Shown: in pieces, positions 17,279 to 25,420 of the stretch
How positions within the stretch are numbered: the first letter of the stretch is position 1
Layout of the letters: each line of letters begins with the position of its first letter
Origin: DAIRGB01 sp036794765
Lineage (GTDB): Bacteria > Patescibacteriota > JAHJAL01
Direction: 5' to 3'
NCBI GenBank assembly: GCA_036794765.1
Contig: DAIRGB010000001.1
Location: forward strand, 32,019 to 96,018
DNA length: 64,000 nucleotides
Notes under the pieces: generated by a model
Database searches by the model: none
What the model was told of the DNA's origin: nothing
Seen by the model: the letters and a program-made list of their open reading frames with translations, nothing else
Program-made: the position numbers and the translations under genes

Positions 17279-18064
17279 TTATTTTATTTCGAAGAGAACT
17301 GTACTTTTAAGTTTGGTTTGATTGAGGTAAATGTCGGCGCGATAATTACCTTTGGGCCAGTTGCCATCAGGTGTTAAGAAAGTTTGGTTGTGTTGTTTGT
17401 CCAAAGTAAAGTGGGTTTTTTGGTTGGGGCCGACGGTGGTACTGGCATCATTTATTTTTTTGGTGTCTGTGGTGTACCACCATTCCACTTTTAAATTCGA
17501 GTTTTTAGGTGCTTCGGGTGAAGTGGCAATCGTTAGAAATATTTCTTTACTGGTGGGAGAAAAGGTGTCAGTTTCGACGATTGGGTTGTGGGCGGAATCA
17601 ATCTGACTGGCAGTTTTGACTGAACTAATCATGGCGTCCTGTTTGCCAGTGTCACCGATGGAAAATTTGTAGGTAGCATAGGTTTTTTGGTTGATAATGA
17701 AATCAATGCGGTATGAACCAATCTGCCAGTTATAACCAGGTCGTTTGCTTTGAAAACCGATGGTGCCGCTGAGATTGGTGTTGATGGTATTGGAGTTGAC
17801 AGGGACGTCTTCGCCGTTGCCTGTATAATTCCAGATGATTTGAATACTGGTGGGATTTTTCGTATCGGGATTGGTAAAACTAGCTTGGCCGTAGATGATA
17901 GCCGTATTTGCTTCAAAAACGGTTTGCGGATTGGTAATGAGAGAAGTTTTTTTATCTTTTTGATCGCCTAGTTTGATGTCGCTAAACTTGTACTCGCCTT
18001 GGCAGGCGGGTAAAATAAGGATGAAAATAAAAAGTGATAGGATTAGAATTGTTTTTTTGATCAT
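17279..18064 (-). CDS. lipoprotein with two similar beta-rich repeats
   Basis: 261 residues. The N-terminus is a lipoprotein signal (basic start, ILILSLFIFILILPAC), with Cys21 as the lipidated residue. The mature part contains two related halves, each ending in a similar strand pattern: YNWQIGSYRIDFIINQKTY and DGNWPKGNYRADIYLNQTKL. This suggests duplication of a domain that binds or folds like an Ig domain. No known family recognised. It is divergent from the glycosyltransferase gene at 18102 with only 37 bases between, so the two probably share a control region. Confidence 0.75.
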   Translation of the reverse strand: MIKKTILILSLFIFILILPACQGEYKFSDIKLGDQKDKKTSLITNPQTVFEANTAIIYGQASFTNPDTKNPTSIQIIWNYTGNGEDVPVNSNTINTNLSGTIGFQSKRPGYNWQIGSYRIDFIINQKTYATYKFSIGDTGKQDAMISSVKTASQIDSAHNPIVETDTFSPTSKEIFLTIATSPEAPKNSNLKVEWWYTTDTKKINDASTTVGPNQKTHFTLDKQHNQTFLTPDGNWPKGNYRADIYLNQTKLKSTVLFEIK

Positions 18065-18101
18065 ATTTTATATTTAGATTATTTTAGTTAAATTATATCA
18101 T

Positions 18102-19148
18102 ATGAATTATTGGTTGATTTTTCTGGTTGGTTTAGTGATGTCTTTGACGATAACGCCAATATTTCGTTGGTTGGCTTATAGATTCGGGATTGTGGATAAA
18201 CCTGACAACAAAAGAAAACTTCACGCCAGAAGTGTAGCCTACCTTGGTGGCTTGGCTTTGTTTGTGGTTTTTTTGATCGAAATGTTTTTGTTTGTTGAAT
18301 TAACAAGTAATATTTTGATGATGATTGGTGGTTTGATTTTGGTGGTTTTGATTGGCTTGGTTGATGATATTTACAAGTTGAAGCCTTGGCAAAAGTTTTT
18401 GGGTCATTTATTTGTTGGTTTTTTGTTGGTGATTGGTGGAATCGGTATTCAATCTTTTCCTTTGCCTGATGGTGGCTATATCGGTTTAAATCAGTGGTTG
18501 GTGGAATTTTCTATTGGTGGAATATTGATAAAGTTTGCATTATTGTCGGGGGTATTTACGTTATTGTGGACGGTATTTTTGATAAATTCGGTGAATTTTT
18601 TGGATGGGTTGGATGGGTTGGCGGGAGGTATTTCTTTGATTGCATTTTTAATTATTTTTTCCTTGAGCTTATCCAAATACGTTAATCAATCTGATATTGC
18701 GGTTATTTCTGTGATTATGGTTGCGGCCTTGTTGGGATTTTTACCGTACAATTTACCATCTGCCAGTATATTTTTGGGTGATGCTGGTTCGATGATGCTT
18801 GGTTATCTTTTGGCTGTTTTATCGATCTTGTCTGGTGGAAAGGTGGCAACTTTAGTCTTGGTTTTAGGTGTGGTTATTTTAGATACTTTTTTAGTTGTAA
18901 TTTCGAGAATTAGAAGTGGAAAAAAAATATGGTCGGCCGATCGCTTGCATATGCATCATCGTCTTTTAGACCGGGGAATAAAACATTGGCAAATATTATT
19001 TGGATATTATGCAGTGTCATTGGTTCTTGGTTTATCAGCAGTACTAGTACCATCGAGCATTTTTAAGTTAGTGATTTGGTTTATTTTTATTATTATTTTT
19101 TTTATTTTTTCTTATTTGTTGATGGCCACTAAGAAGGTAACAAAATAA
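18102..19148 (+). CDS. WecA/TagO-type undecaprenyl-phosphate sugar-1-phosphate transferase
   Basis: Glycosyltransferase family 4 membrane enzyme that starts a lipid-linked glycan by moving a sugar phosphate from a UDP-sugar to undecaprenyl phosphate. 348 residues with about ten membrane segments. The motifs VDDIYKLKP, NSVNFLDGLDGLAGG, FLGDAGSMMLG and HMHHRLLDRG match this family (WecA/TagO rather than MraY, judging by the HxHHRLxD loop). The product could feed the LCP protein at 9.2 kb. The exact sugar is unknown. Confidence 0.9.
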   Translation: MNYWLIFLVGLVMSLTITPIFRWLAYRFGIVDKPDNKRKLHARSVAYLGGLALFVVFLIEMFLFVELTSNILMMIGGLILVVLIGLVDDIYKLKPWQKFLGHLFVGFLLVIGGIGIQSFPLPDGGYIGLNQWLVEFSIGGILIKFALLSGVFTLLWTVFLINSVNFLDGLDGLAGGISLIAFLIIFSLSLSKYVNQSDIAVISVIMVAALLGFLPYNLPSASIFLGDAGSMMLGYLLAVLSILSGGKVATLVLVLGVVILDTFLVVISRIRSGKKIWSADRLHMHHRLLDRGIKHWQILFGYYAVSLVLGLSAVLVPSSIFKLVIWFIFIIIFFIFSYLLMATKKVTK

Positions 19149-19159
19149 GTTTGGTTATC

Positions 19160-19188
19160 TTGTCAATTTTTGCTGTTGATGATATAAT
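19160..19188 (+). promoter_or_regulatory. sigma-70 type promoter
   Basis: TTGTCA (19160-19165), a 17-base spacer and TATAAT (19183-19188), upstream of the gene at 19231. Confidence 0.65.
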
Positions 19189-19230
19189 TATGGGTGTAAG
19201 TAATATTGATTATGAGAAAAAAAGAGGTAT

Positions 19231-19602
19231 ATGAATTACTTTGATCAAGATAAATTTAGAAATTTGGTGAGGGCTTTGCAGCAGATGGTTCGTTGTCCTC
19301 AGTGTGGCGGTGTTTTCAATGAACATGATGTGGAGTTGGTAGCTGGTATTGGCCAGGCATATTTTGTGAAGATGTCTTGTAGTAATTGCGGAATAAATGT
19401 TATGGCTTCTATGATGAATATGGACAAAAATATAACCAAAAATACTGCGGTTTCGCCTTTTTCTTCAAACGCCCAGAAAAATCAATATCCGATAATCAAG
19501 GAAAACAAAATTCAAGAGGCTATTTCTGCCAATGAATTGATCGGTTTGCACGATTATTTGAAGGATTTTACAGGTGATTTTAAATCGGTTTTTGGTAAGT
19601 GA
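19231..19602 (+). CDS. small zinc-ribbon protein of unknown function
   Basis: 123 residues. A CPQC pair near residue 22 and a CSNC pair near residue 50 form a likely four-cysteine zinc ribbon. The rest is a polar linker and a C-terminal helical end (LIGLHDYLKDFTGDFKSVFG). No membrane segment. It has its own promoter and terminator. Such ribbons often bind nucleic acid or partner proteins, but the role here is unknown. Confidence 0.7.
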   Translation: MNYFDQDKFRNLVRALQQMVRCPQCGGVFNEHDVELVAGIGQAYFVKMSCSNCGINVMASMMNMDKNITKNTAVSPFSSNAQKNQYPIIKENKIQEAISANELIGLHDYLKDFTGDFKSVFGK

Positions 19603-19647
19603 GAGATTATAAATCTTGCTTTATCGAGTTGTATGGGTTAATTTATA

Positions 19648-19676
19648 AGAGACGAGTTTTATCGTCTCTATTTTTA
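19648..19676 (+). terminator. rho-independent terminator
   Basis: AGAGACGA pairs with TCGTCTCT around a six-base loop, then a T-rich tail. It separates the zinc-ribbon gene from rplY. Confidence 0.75.
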
Positions 19677-19692
19677 TTTATTGATAAGTGAC

Positions 19693-20373
19693 ATGGAAAA
19701 GATTGTATTAAAAGCTAAGTTGAGAGATATTGTTCAAGAAAAAGTAAAAAAGATCCGCCGGGATGGCTGGTTACCCTTGGTTGTGTATGGACAAAAAAAG
19801 GACAATATAAATTTGATGGTTAATTTCAATGAGTTTGTGAAAGTTTATCGGGCGGCTGGAAATAACACTATCGTTGAGTTGGATGTGGAAGGAAGTGAAA
19901 AAGAAAACGTGTTATTGGTGGAAATTGATTATCACCCTTTGACGGATTTGCCGCGTCATGCTGATGCTTTACGAGTGAATATGCTTGAGAAGATTAGTAC
20001 TTCGGTGCCGATAAATTTTGTAGGTGTTGCTAAAGCGGTTAAGGATTTGGGCGGGACTTTTATTGCTAACATTAGTAGTTTTGACGTGACTTGTTTGCCG
20101 GCAGATTTACCCAAGGTTATCGATGTGGATATTTCTGCGTTAAATACTTTTGAAGATATGATATATGTTAAAGATGTGGTTATATCTGATAAGGTCAAGA
20201 TTGAAAGAGAATTGGATGATGTTGTAGCTAAAGTGGCGGAGCCAAGATCGGCAGAAGAATTGGCTGAATTGGATAAAGAAGTAGAAGAAAATGTGGATAA
20301 AGTAGAAGTGGAAAAGGCTAAGAAAGAAGGTGAAACTACTGAAGAAGGTGAAAAGAAAGAAGAAAAGAAATAA
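19693..20373 (+). CDS. rplY: 50S ribosomal protein L25/Ctc (TL5 type)
   Basis: 5S rRNA-binding protein. 226 residues from the ATG at 19693; a TTG four codons upstream is less likely. The L25 domain covers about residues 1-95 (KAKLRDIV, RRDGWLPLVVYG, EIDYHPLTDLPRHADALRV). The C-terminal TL5/Ctc beta domain follows, then a Glu/Lys-rich tail of about 40 residues. The long form is common outside the enterobacteria. Its transcript ends in a strong terminator just before tRNA-Arg. Confidence 0.9.
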   Translation: MEKIVLKAKLRDIVQEKVKKIRRDGWLPLVVYGQKKDNINLMVNFNEFVKVYRAAGNNTIVELDVEGSEKENVLLVEIDYHPLTDLPRHADALRVNMLEKISTSVPINFVGVAKAVKDLGGTFIANISSFDVTCLPADLPKVIDVDISALNTFEDMIYVKDVVISDKVKIERELDDVVAKVAEPRSAEELAELDKEVEENVDKVEVEKAKKEGETTEEGEKKEEKK

Positions 20374-20394
20374 TTTTTTATTGAGAATTGCTAT

Positions 20395-20430
20395 AATAAA
20401 ACAGGAACTTTATTCCTGTTTTATTTTTTT
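20395..20430 (+). terminator. rho-independent terminator after rplY
   Basis: A 13-bp perfect stem (20395-20407 with 20413-20425), five-base loop and T-run. Confidence 0.9.
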
Positions 20431-20440
20431 TACAAACTAT

Positions 20441-20512
20441 CTCTCTGTAGTTCAATGGATAGAACAAGGGACTCCTAAGCCCTAGATGAAGGTTCGATTC
20501 CTTCCAGGGAGA
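20441..20512 (+). tRNA. tRNA-Arg (anticodon CCT)
   Basis: 72 bases. Acceptor CTCTCTG pairs with CAGGGAG (20505-20511), discriminator A. Anticodon CCT at 20474-20476 in loop CTCCTAA, T-arm GGTTCGATTCC. The last base pair of the anticodon stem is an A-G mismatch. CCA is not encoded. Confidence 0.92.
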
Positions 20513-20549
20513 TTTAGATGTTTTGTGATTGATTAATAACTAGAGTTGT

Positions 20550-21044
20550 ATGAAGAAAAGTAAAAAAGTTTTTCAAGGGCAAAAAGATGGGGAAGAACTG
20601 ATTATGATTTTTCGTAAGCATTGGTTTGGTATTATTAAACCAATTTGTTTGTTTACGTTATTATTTGTGGTGTCGGTGTTGATATTGGTATATTGGTTTG
20701 ATATTACGATAATGTTGATTGTTGGATTTGTGATTTTATTGTTGGCGATTTTTTATTTTTTGTATAATTATTTGTTGTGGTGGCAGGATGTGTATATTTT
20801 GACCACTCAAAGAGTTATTGATGTTGATCAGAAATCTTTATTTCATCGGGTTGTGTCGGAAGCGGAGTTAAAAAATATTCAAGACACAAATTATGAGGTT
20901 GAAGGATTTTGGCGGACAATGTTGAATTTTGGGCGCGTCAAGATTCTTACTGCATCTTCTGGTCAGAGTATTGTTTTTGAGGATATATCCAATCCTCATA
21001 AAGTGCAAGAAATGATAATCCAAGCTAAAGATGTATTAGGTTAA
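20550..21044 (+). CDS. membrane protein with bacterial PH domain
   Basis: 164 residues. Two adjacent membrane segments (about residues 30-75: PICLFTLLFVVSVLILVYW and IMLIVGFVILLLAIFYFLYN) are followed by a bacterial PH (bPH2/DUF304-like) domain. The domain has the usual LTTQRVIDVD, LKNIQDTNYE and GRVKILTASSGQSIVFEDI strands. The function of such proteins is mostly unknown. Its last 9 bases overlap the convergent ATP-grasp gene. Confidence 0.8.
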   Translation: MKKSKKVFQGQKDGEELIMIFRKHWFGIIKPICLFTLLFVVSVLILVYWFDITIMLIVGFVILLLAIFYFLYNYLLWWQDVYILTTQRVIDVDQKSLFHRVVSEAELKNIQDTNYEVEGFWRTMLNFGRVKILTASSGQSIVFEDISNPHKVQEMIIQAKDVLG

Positions 21045-22406
21045 TGAATCGTTTAGGCTTTGGATTCGTAAGTATTCTATGGCGGGAGATATTTTGCGAT
21101 CAATTGGTTCGGAGAGGATGAGAAATTCCTTGGTTTTTTTGATGTCAAGGACGTCTTTCCCAGGGCGGAGGAATTTTAACATTTTTAGTTGATTTTGAAC
21201 AATATTCTTGAGATCAAAAATATTTTTGAAGGATGTGTGGCTAGTAAAGACGCCACTTGTAAGACTTATTGGTGGCGGGGTTGTGTCGGAACCAATATTC
21301 CGAAAAATAATTTGTGAGCCCTTGATTGGATTTTGTTGGATATTTTCGATGGTTTGATCAGATAATTGATATTCTAGTTGCAACATTTCCAGGATGTGAA
21401 TGGCCAAAAGAGGAATTTGGTTATTTTTCAATTGTAATTTTGTAACCATAGGAACGGAAGCAGTGAGGCGGGGATTGCACTCGATGAAGAAATGTTGACC
21501 GGTTTGAGAATCAATAACAAAATCTAATCCAAAAAAGCCGTTGTAGTTTAATTTTTGGAGATAAACACCAAATTTTTTCACATCAGAGTAGAGTCGGGAT
21601 AGATTTTTAAAAACGTTTAGATTGGCAGAATATATATTTCCGCAAGTTCCACCGGGGGAGGGGTTGAGGTCGGGGAGGTTGGTTATTTGAAAGAAAGGTG
21701 GTTGGATGACGATTTGAGCTTTGTTGACACTAGGGTGGAGTATACAGGCATTGAGTGAATAGGTTGGTCCGTCGATTTTTTGGCTGATTTTGGTGGGATA
21801 ATTGAGATAGTTGTTTTTGACTAATTGAAGTTGGTCATCTGAAGAGACCAAAAATGTGGAACTACCAGCAAATCCTCTGGGAAATTGGAGAAAAAATTGT
21901 GGTCCGTATTTTTGGGAGTAATTTTGATAGGATATTTCCTTTAATTTTTCGATTGAGTAATCGGGTTGAGGGAGAGATAATTCGGTTATGATTTGGGAAA
22001 AATTTATTTTATTTTCGATTTGGCGGTTGAGTTTAGCGGGATTGGCAAGCAATTGCCAGCGATTATTTTGACAAATTTTTTCCAACGAAGGAGACGGTTT
22101 ATAAACTAAAATATTGGATTGATATTGGTTAAATGATGTTATGTGCTTGATAGTAGCTGGATGATTTAGCAACACGTTGGTACTTCGTCTTTTGAGAAGA
22201 TCTTTGGTGTTATTTAGTAGAGAAAAATGATTAACAGAAGGGGGGAAAAGTTTGGTTATTGGATGATCGTCGTAACTGATGATTTTGAGAGGGAAAATTT
22301 CTTCTAATCCTAAGGCATCTTTTGGGAAAGTGACAGCAAAAAAAATATCGTCAACGTATTGTCGGGTAATAAATTCTTTTAGGTTGGTTTGGTCTTTGAT
22401 AAACAT
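21036..22406 (-). CDS. ATP-grasp ligase, substrate unknown
   Basis: 456 residues. The central part has the ATP-grasp fold: FFLQFPRGFAGSSTFLV (glycine-rich ATP loop), EC-type metal site FFIECNPRLTASVPMVTK, and GLDFVID before it. The N-terminal third is a pre-ATP-grasp region. ATP-grasp enzymes make carboxylate-amine or carboxylate-thiol bonds through acyl phosphates. It lies 11 bases downstream of a threonine-synthase-like PLP gene on the same strand, so they form an operon, next to a LysW-like carrier gene. I infer that it links an amino acid to a carrier or to another amino acid. The substrate cannot be read from the sequence. Confidence 0.8.
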   Translation of the reverse strand: MFIKDQTNLKEFITRQYVDDIFFAVTFPKDALGLEEIFPLKIISYDDHPITKLFPPSVNHFSLLNNTKDLLKRRSTNVLLNHPATIKHITSFNQYQSNILVYKPSPSLEKICQNNRWQLLANPAKLNRQIENKINFSQIITELSLPQPDYSIEKLKEISYQNYSQKYGPQFFLQFPRGFAGSSTFLVSSDDQLQLVKNNYLNYPTKISQKIDGPTYSLNACILHPSVNKAQIVIQPPFFQITNLPDLNPSPGGTCGNIYSANLNVFKNLSRLYSDVKKFGVYLQKLNYNGFFGLDFVIDSQTGQHFFIECNPRLTASVPMVTKLQLKNNQIPLLAIHILEMLQLEYQLSDQTIENIQQNPIKGSQIIFRNIGSDTTPPPISLTSGVFTSHTSFKNIFDLKNIVQNQLKMLKFLRPGKDVLDIKKTKEFLILSEPIDRKISPAIEYLRIQSLNDSLT

Positions 22407-22417
22407 AGAAATTGGGA

Positions 22418-23515
22418 TTATTTTTTGATGTTTTGTTGCGACAAGATTGTGTCAATGTCTTGAGTATTTTCGGCAAAATATTCGATGATTTTTGATGTGG
22501 ATAAGATGGTATTGTGTTCAGTGCCGGAAATGATTACAACTGTTGATTGTATGTGATAATACTCAATAAATTCTAGGGCAGCAGCAAGCGATGCGGCTCC
22601 TTCAGGTGATGAATTTATTTGATTTTGTTGTAATTTTTGATGAGCTTCTAGAATTTTTTGGTTATTGACCCAGTGGATTAGTCCTTGAGGTATTGATTTT
22701 ATGACCGGAATATATATTTTTTGATTAGAGTAGTCGGCTGGATTGATTTTTTGATGTAATTTTAAATATATTTCTTTGGCTCTTTTTGGTTTGGTTAGCG
22801 AGTTGTTTCCAGCGAGTTGTTTTTCGGCGGAAAAATTTTGATGGAATAACTCTTTGGCGAGAAAAATTTGTTGACCTGATTGAACACCGACGATTTGGGG
22901 TTTGGGGATAATAGGATTTTTGTAGTAATAATTGTGCAGGCCGAGAATTGAAGCACCAGATGTGCAGTAGGAGAATATTGCCTGGCAGTTTGGTAGTTGA
23001 TTATTGATTTCCCAACCTAGAGTTTCAAAACCGGTAATAGCTCGGTTGTCATGGGAAGGGTTTAGTAGAGGAATGTGATATTTTCGACTGATATATTTGG
23101 CTAATCGGTAGGCTTTTTTAGATTTAATAATTATATGTGGATTTTTGGTGATGATTTGAGAAATTTTGTTGGCAGGAGTGGTGGGGGAAATGAGAATAAT
23201 TGGCTTAATGTCGTTTTTTTGGCAAAAAGCGCAGCAAGAGATGGCGGCATTGCCAGAAGAAGACAGGACACAGTATTTTGATTCTATCTTTTTTAGGTGT
23301 GATATTTGGTAGGCCAAAGCCCTATCTTTAAATGAACCATTGGGATTTAGATCTTCTCGTTTAAGAAATAGTTTTGAATTTTTATTATTTGTTTTTAAAA
23401 GATAGGAATGATCTTCTAAGGGGGTGTTGCCTTGGCCCAAATCAAGCTTGTTTTCCTTTTTGAATTTTTTGATAAAACCTGGATAGTTCCAGAATTTTTG
23501 CATGTTTTTTTTCAT
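22418..23515 (-). CDS. threonine-synthase-like PLP-dependent enzyme (fold type II)
   Basis: 365 residues. The PLP lysine is Lys63 in LNPNGSFKDR. The substrate-contact loop is SSSGNAAIS and the phosphate-binding loop is CTSGASILG. The overall order matches threonine synthase, cysteate synthase and related beta-replacement enzymes (TPLEDHSYL, LKREDLNPNGSFKDRAL). True threonine synthesis is doubtful because no other threonine genes are near. It is the first gene of a two-gene operon with an ATP-grasp ligase and is divergent from the LysW-like gene. Formation of an unusual amino acid for the ligase is a reasonable inference only. Confidence 0.82.
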   Translation of the reverse strand: MKKNMQKFWNYPGFIKKFKKENKLDLGQGNTPLEDHSYLLKTNNKNSKLFLKREDLNPNGSFKDRALAYQISHLKKIESKYCVLSSSGNAAISCCAFCQKNDIKPIILISPTTPANKISQIITKNPHIIIKSKKAYRLAKYISRKYHIPLLNPSHDNRAITGFETLGWEINNQLPNCQAIFSYCTSGASILGLHNYYYKNPIIPKPQIVGVQSGQQIFLAKELFHQNFSAEKQLAGNNSLTKPKRAKEIYLKLHQKINPADYSNQKIYIPVIKSIPQGLIHWVNNQKILEAHQKLQQNQINSSPEGAASLAAALEFIEYYHIQSTVVIISGTEHNTILSTSKIIEYFAENTQDIDTILSQQNIKK

Positions 23516-23599
23516 ATGAATAATTTGATAGAAAATTTTTTTTAATGTGTTAATATGGAAAAGAACTTATTGTTTTCAAAATTTATAGGAGAAATAAAT

Positions 23600-23755
23600 A
23601 TGAAATGTATGGATTGTGGTGAAGAGTTGATTTTGGATTTGGATGAAGAAGAATATCAAGTTGGTGATGTGTTGGAGTGCGAGTATTGTGGGGCGGAAAT
23701 GGAGATTTTGCAATTGGATCCAGTGGTGTTGGGCTTGATAAATGAAGAAAAGTAG
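23600..23755 (+). CDS. LysW-like small zinc protein without the C-terminal EDWGE
   Basis: 51 residues from the ATG at 23600, which has an AGGAGA ribosome binding site at 23587-23592. Two CxxC pairs (Cys3/Cys6, Cys27/Cys30) form a zinc ribbon. The stretch VGDVLECEYCGAEMEILQLD followed by P matches LysW (VGExVxCxxCGAELEVVxLDP). LysW carries amino acids on a C-terminal glutamate in an EDWGE tail during lysine and arginine synthesis. Here the protein ends NEEK, so the classical acceptor is missing. It may still be a scaffold or an acceptor of a different kind. It is divergent from the PLP gene and ends one base before the MurD-like gene. Confidence 0.78.
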   Translation: MKCMDCGEELILDLDEEEYQVGDVLECEYCGAEMEILQLDPVVLGLINEEK

Positions 23756-23756
23756 A

Positions 23757-25223
23757 TCAATTGTTTGGATTTTCGTAAATTCTTTCCAGGATGGATTTTA
23801 GTGAATATTTGTTTTTTAAGTGTGACTCTTGAAAATTGGCGCCGGCCGGGGACATCAAAATAATGTCGCCGGTTTTGGTGTTTTTTAAGGCCAATTTTAA
23901 GGTATCGGTTAGATCATTGTTTTTATGAATTTTTACTGATTTTTCTTTTTGATTTAAAAGTGATTTTTCCAGCGAATTTGAAGTTGTTCCTGGTAAAAGA
24001 TAAAGGTTTTTTATTCTTTGATTAATGATTTTTGCTAAAAGATTGTGACTAACTTTTTTATGATTGCCCCCGATGATTAAATGAATATTTTTGTTGGGGA
24101 AAGAGTTAATGGCGGAAATTGTTGATGTTGGCGTACTAGATTTTAGATCATCGATTATATCTACGCCTTTTATTTGGGCGATTTTTTCTAAACGGTGGGG
24201 GATGCCTTGAAAATTATTTAGTACTTTTGTGATAGTAGTTGCTGAAATATTGAATTTGGAGATTGCTCCCAGGGCTGCCAAAATATTGGCTGGATTGTGT
24301 GAGTTTTCTAAATATGGATTGGAAATGGATAACCATAATTTGTTTTTATAATAAATTTTGTTTTTTTCTATATATAGGTTTTGACTTGATTTCTTTTTTA
24401 GAGAGAAAGGAATAATGGGGGCGGGGAAGCGGTGAAGGTTTTTTTTGATAATTGAATTGTCGATATTAATTATTGCTATGTCGTTTTTGTTTTGGTATTT
24501 GAACAAGCTGAATTTCGTTTCTTGATAATTTTTGTATGATTTGTGTTCGGAAATATGGTTGGGGTAGATATTTGTCAAAACTGCAATATGAGGGCTGGAT
24601 TGGAGGTCAATGGTTAGTTGTCGGTTGCTGATTTCCAGGACAAGAATATCTGTTGGCTTGATAGATCTGATTTGGGGTAGTATTTGTTCATAAATACTTC
24701 TTTCGTTTCCGGAAGTAAACACTTTGTATCCTCCTGCTTGGAGAATTTTGGTTATGATTGTGGTGGTTGTAGTTTTTCCATTGCTTCCAGTAATACCGAT
24801 GATTGGGCATGGGGTTAAGTCAAAGTATAATTTGGTTAAACTGGAAACGGGGATTTTCATATCGATTGCTTTTTGCAAGTGAGGAAAGTTTGGTGGATAA
24901 AGATACCAGGCTTGAGTAAGAAAGATAAGATCGGCATGGTGTATATTTTGCAGATAGTTTTCTTTGAGATTCAATTTTACTTTAGAGTTTATTATTTTTT
25001 TTAGTTTTTTGGATCTTTCTTGAGCCGATAAGTTGGTGTGAGTTTGTTTAAAACGATGACGGAATGATCGAAGATCTGGTTGAAAATCATGTAGAGTGAT
25101 TTGATTAATGTTGTTGTCGATTAAAAATTCAGCAATCGCTGTTCCTTCTGATCCGGAGGCGCCAATAATGTGAATATTCTTTCCGCGAATTGTGTTTATG
25201 TATTTTTCAATATTGTCTGACAT
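23757..25223 (-). CDS. MurD-like Mur ligase (UDP-MurNAc-Ala--Glu ligase family)
   Basis: 488 residues. Mur ligases join amino acids to UDP-muramoyl peptides with ATP. The N-terminal Rossmann part begins IHIIGASGSEGTAIAEFL, an unusual form of the MurD glycine motif. The central domain has the P-loop ITGSNGKTTTTT near residue 145 and the EIS(N)RQL and TNIYPNHIS elements. The C-terminal domain shows IDDLKSSTPTSTISAI and LIIGGNHKK, typical of MurD. It is therefore the likely peptidoglycan enzyme, but its position beside the LysW-like, PLP and ATP-grasp genes leaves open a role in another ligation. Confidence 0.82.
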   Translation of the reverse strand: MSDNIEKYINTIRGKNIHIIGASGSEGTAIAEFLIDNNINQITLHDFQPDLRSFRHRFKQTHTNLSAQERSKKLKKIINSKVKLNLKENYLQNIHHADLIFLTQAWYLYPPNFPHLQKAIDMKIPVSSLTKLYFDLTPCPIIGITGSNGKTTTTTIITKILQAGGYKVFTSGNERSIYEQILPQIRSIKPTDILVLEISNRQLTIDLQSSPHIAVLTNIYPNHISEHKSYKNYQETKFSLFKYQNKNDIAIINIDNSIIKKNLHRFPAPIIPFSLKKKSSQNLYIEKNKIYYKNKLWLSISNPYLENSHNPANILAALGAISKFNISATTITKVLNNFQGIPHRLEKIAQIKGVDIIDDLKSSTPTSTISAINSFPNKNIHLIIGGNHKKVSHNLLAKIINQRIKNLYLLPGTTSNSLEKSLLNQKEKSVKIHKNNDLTDTLKLALKNTKTGDIILMSPAGANFQESHLKNKYSLKSILERIYENPNN

Positions 25224-25339
25224 ATGATGCGTTTTTTTAGATAGTTGAACATGATTAATTATATCAGATTTAGCGATTAAAGGATTTTTGAATGTAAAAA
25301 AATTTGTTGTTTTTTATGATAGTTTTGACTGTTATCTTG

Positions 25340-25369
25340 TTGACATGCGATGGATATAAAGGTTATAAT
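25340..25369 (+). promoter_or_regulatory. sigma-70 type promoter for the Tyr/Gly-rich lipoprotein
   Basis: TTGACA (25340-25345), an 18-base spacer and a perfect TATAAT (25364-25369), 51 bases before the ATG. This is one of the best promoters in the window and suggests high expression. Confidence 0.75.
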
Positions 25370-25420
25370 GGTGGGATTTATAAATTAATTTGGTTATAAG
25401 ATATAAATAATTTAAATGAA

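Noticed and set aside
23600..23755. LysW in lysine biosynthesis by the alpha-aminoadipate route
   Set aside because: No LysX, LysZ, LysY, LysJ or LysK genes are nearby and the protein lacks the EDWGE acceptor tail, so a normal LysW role is not supported.
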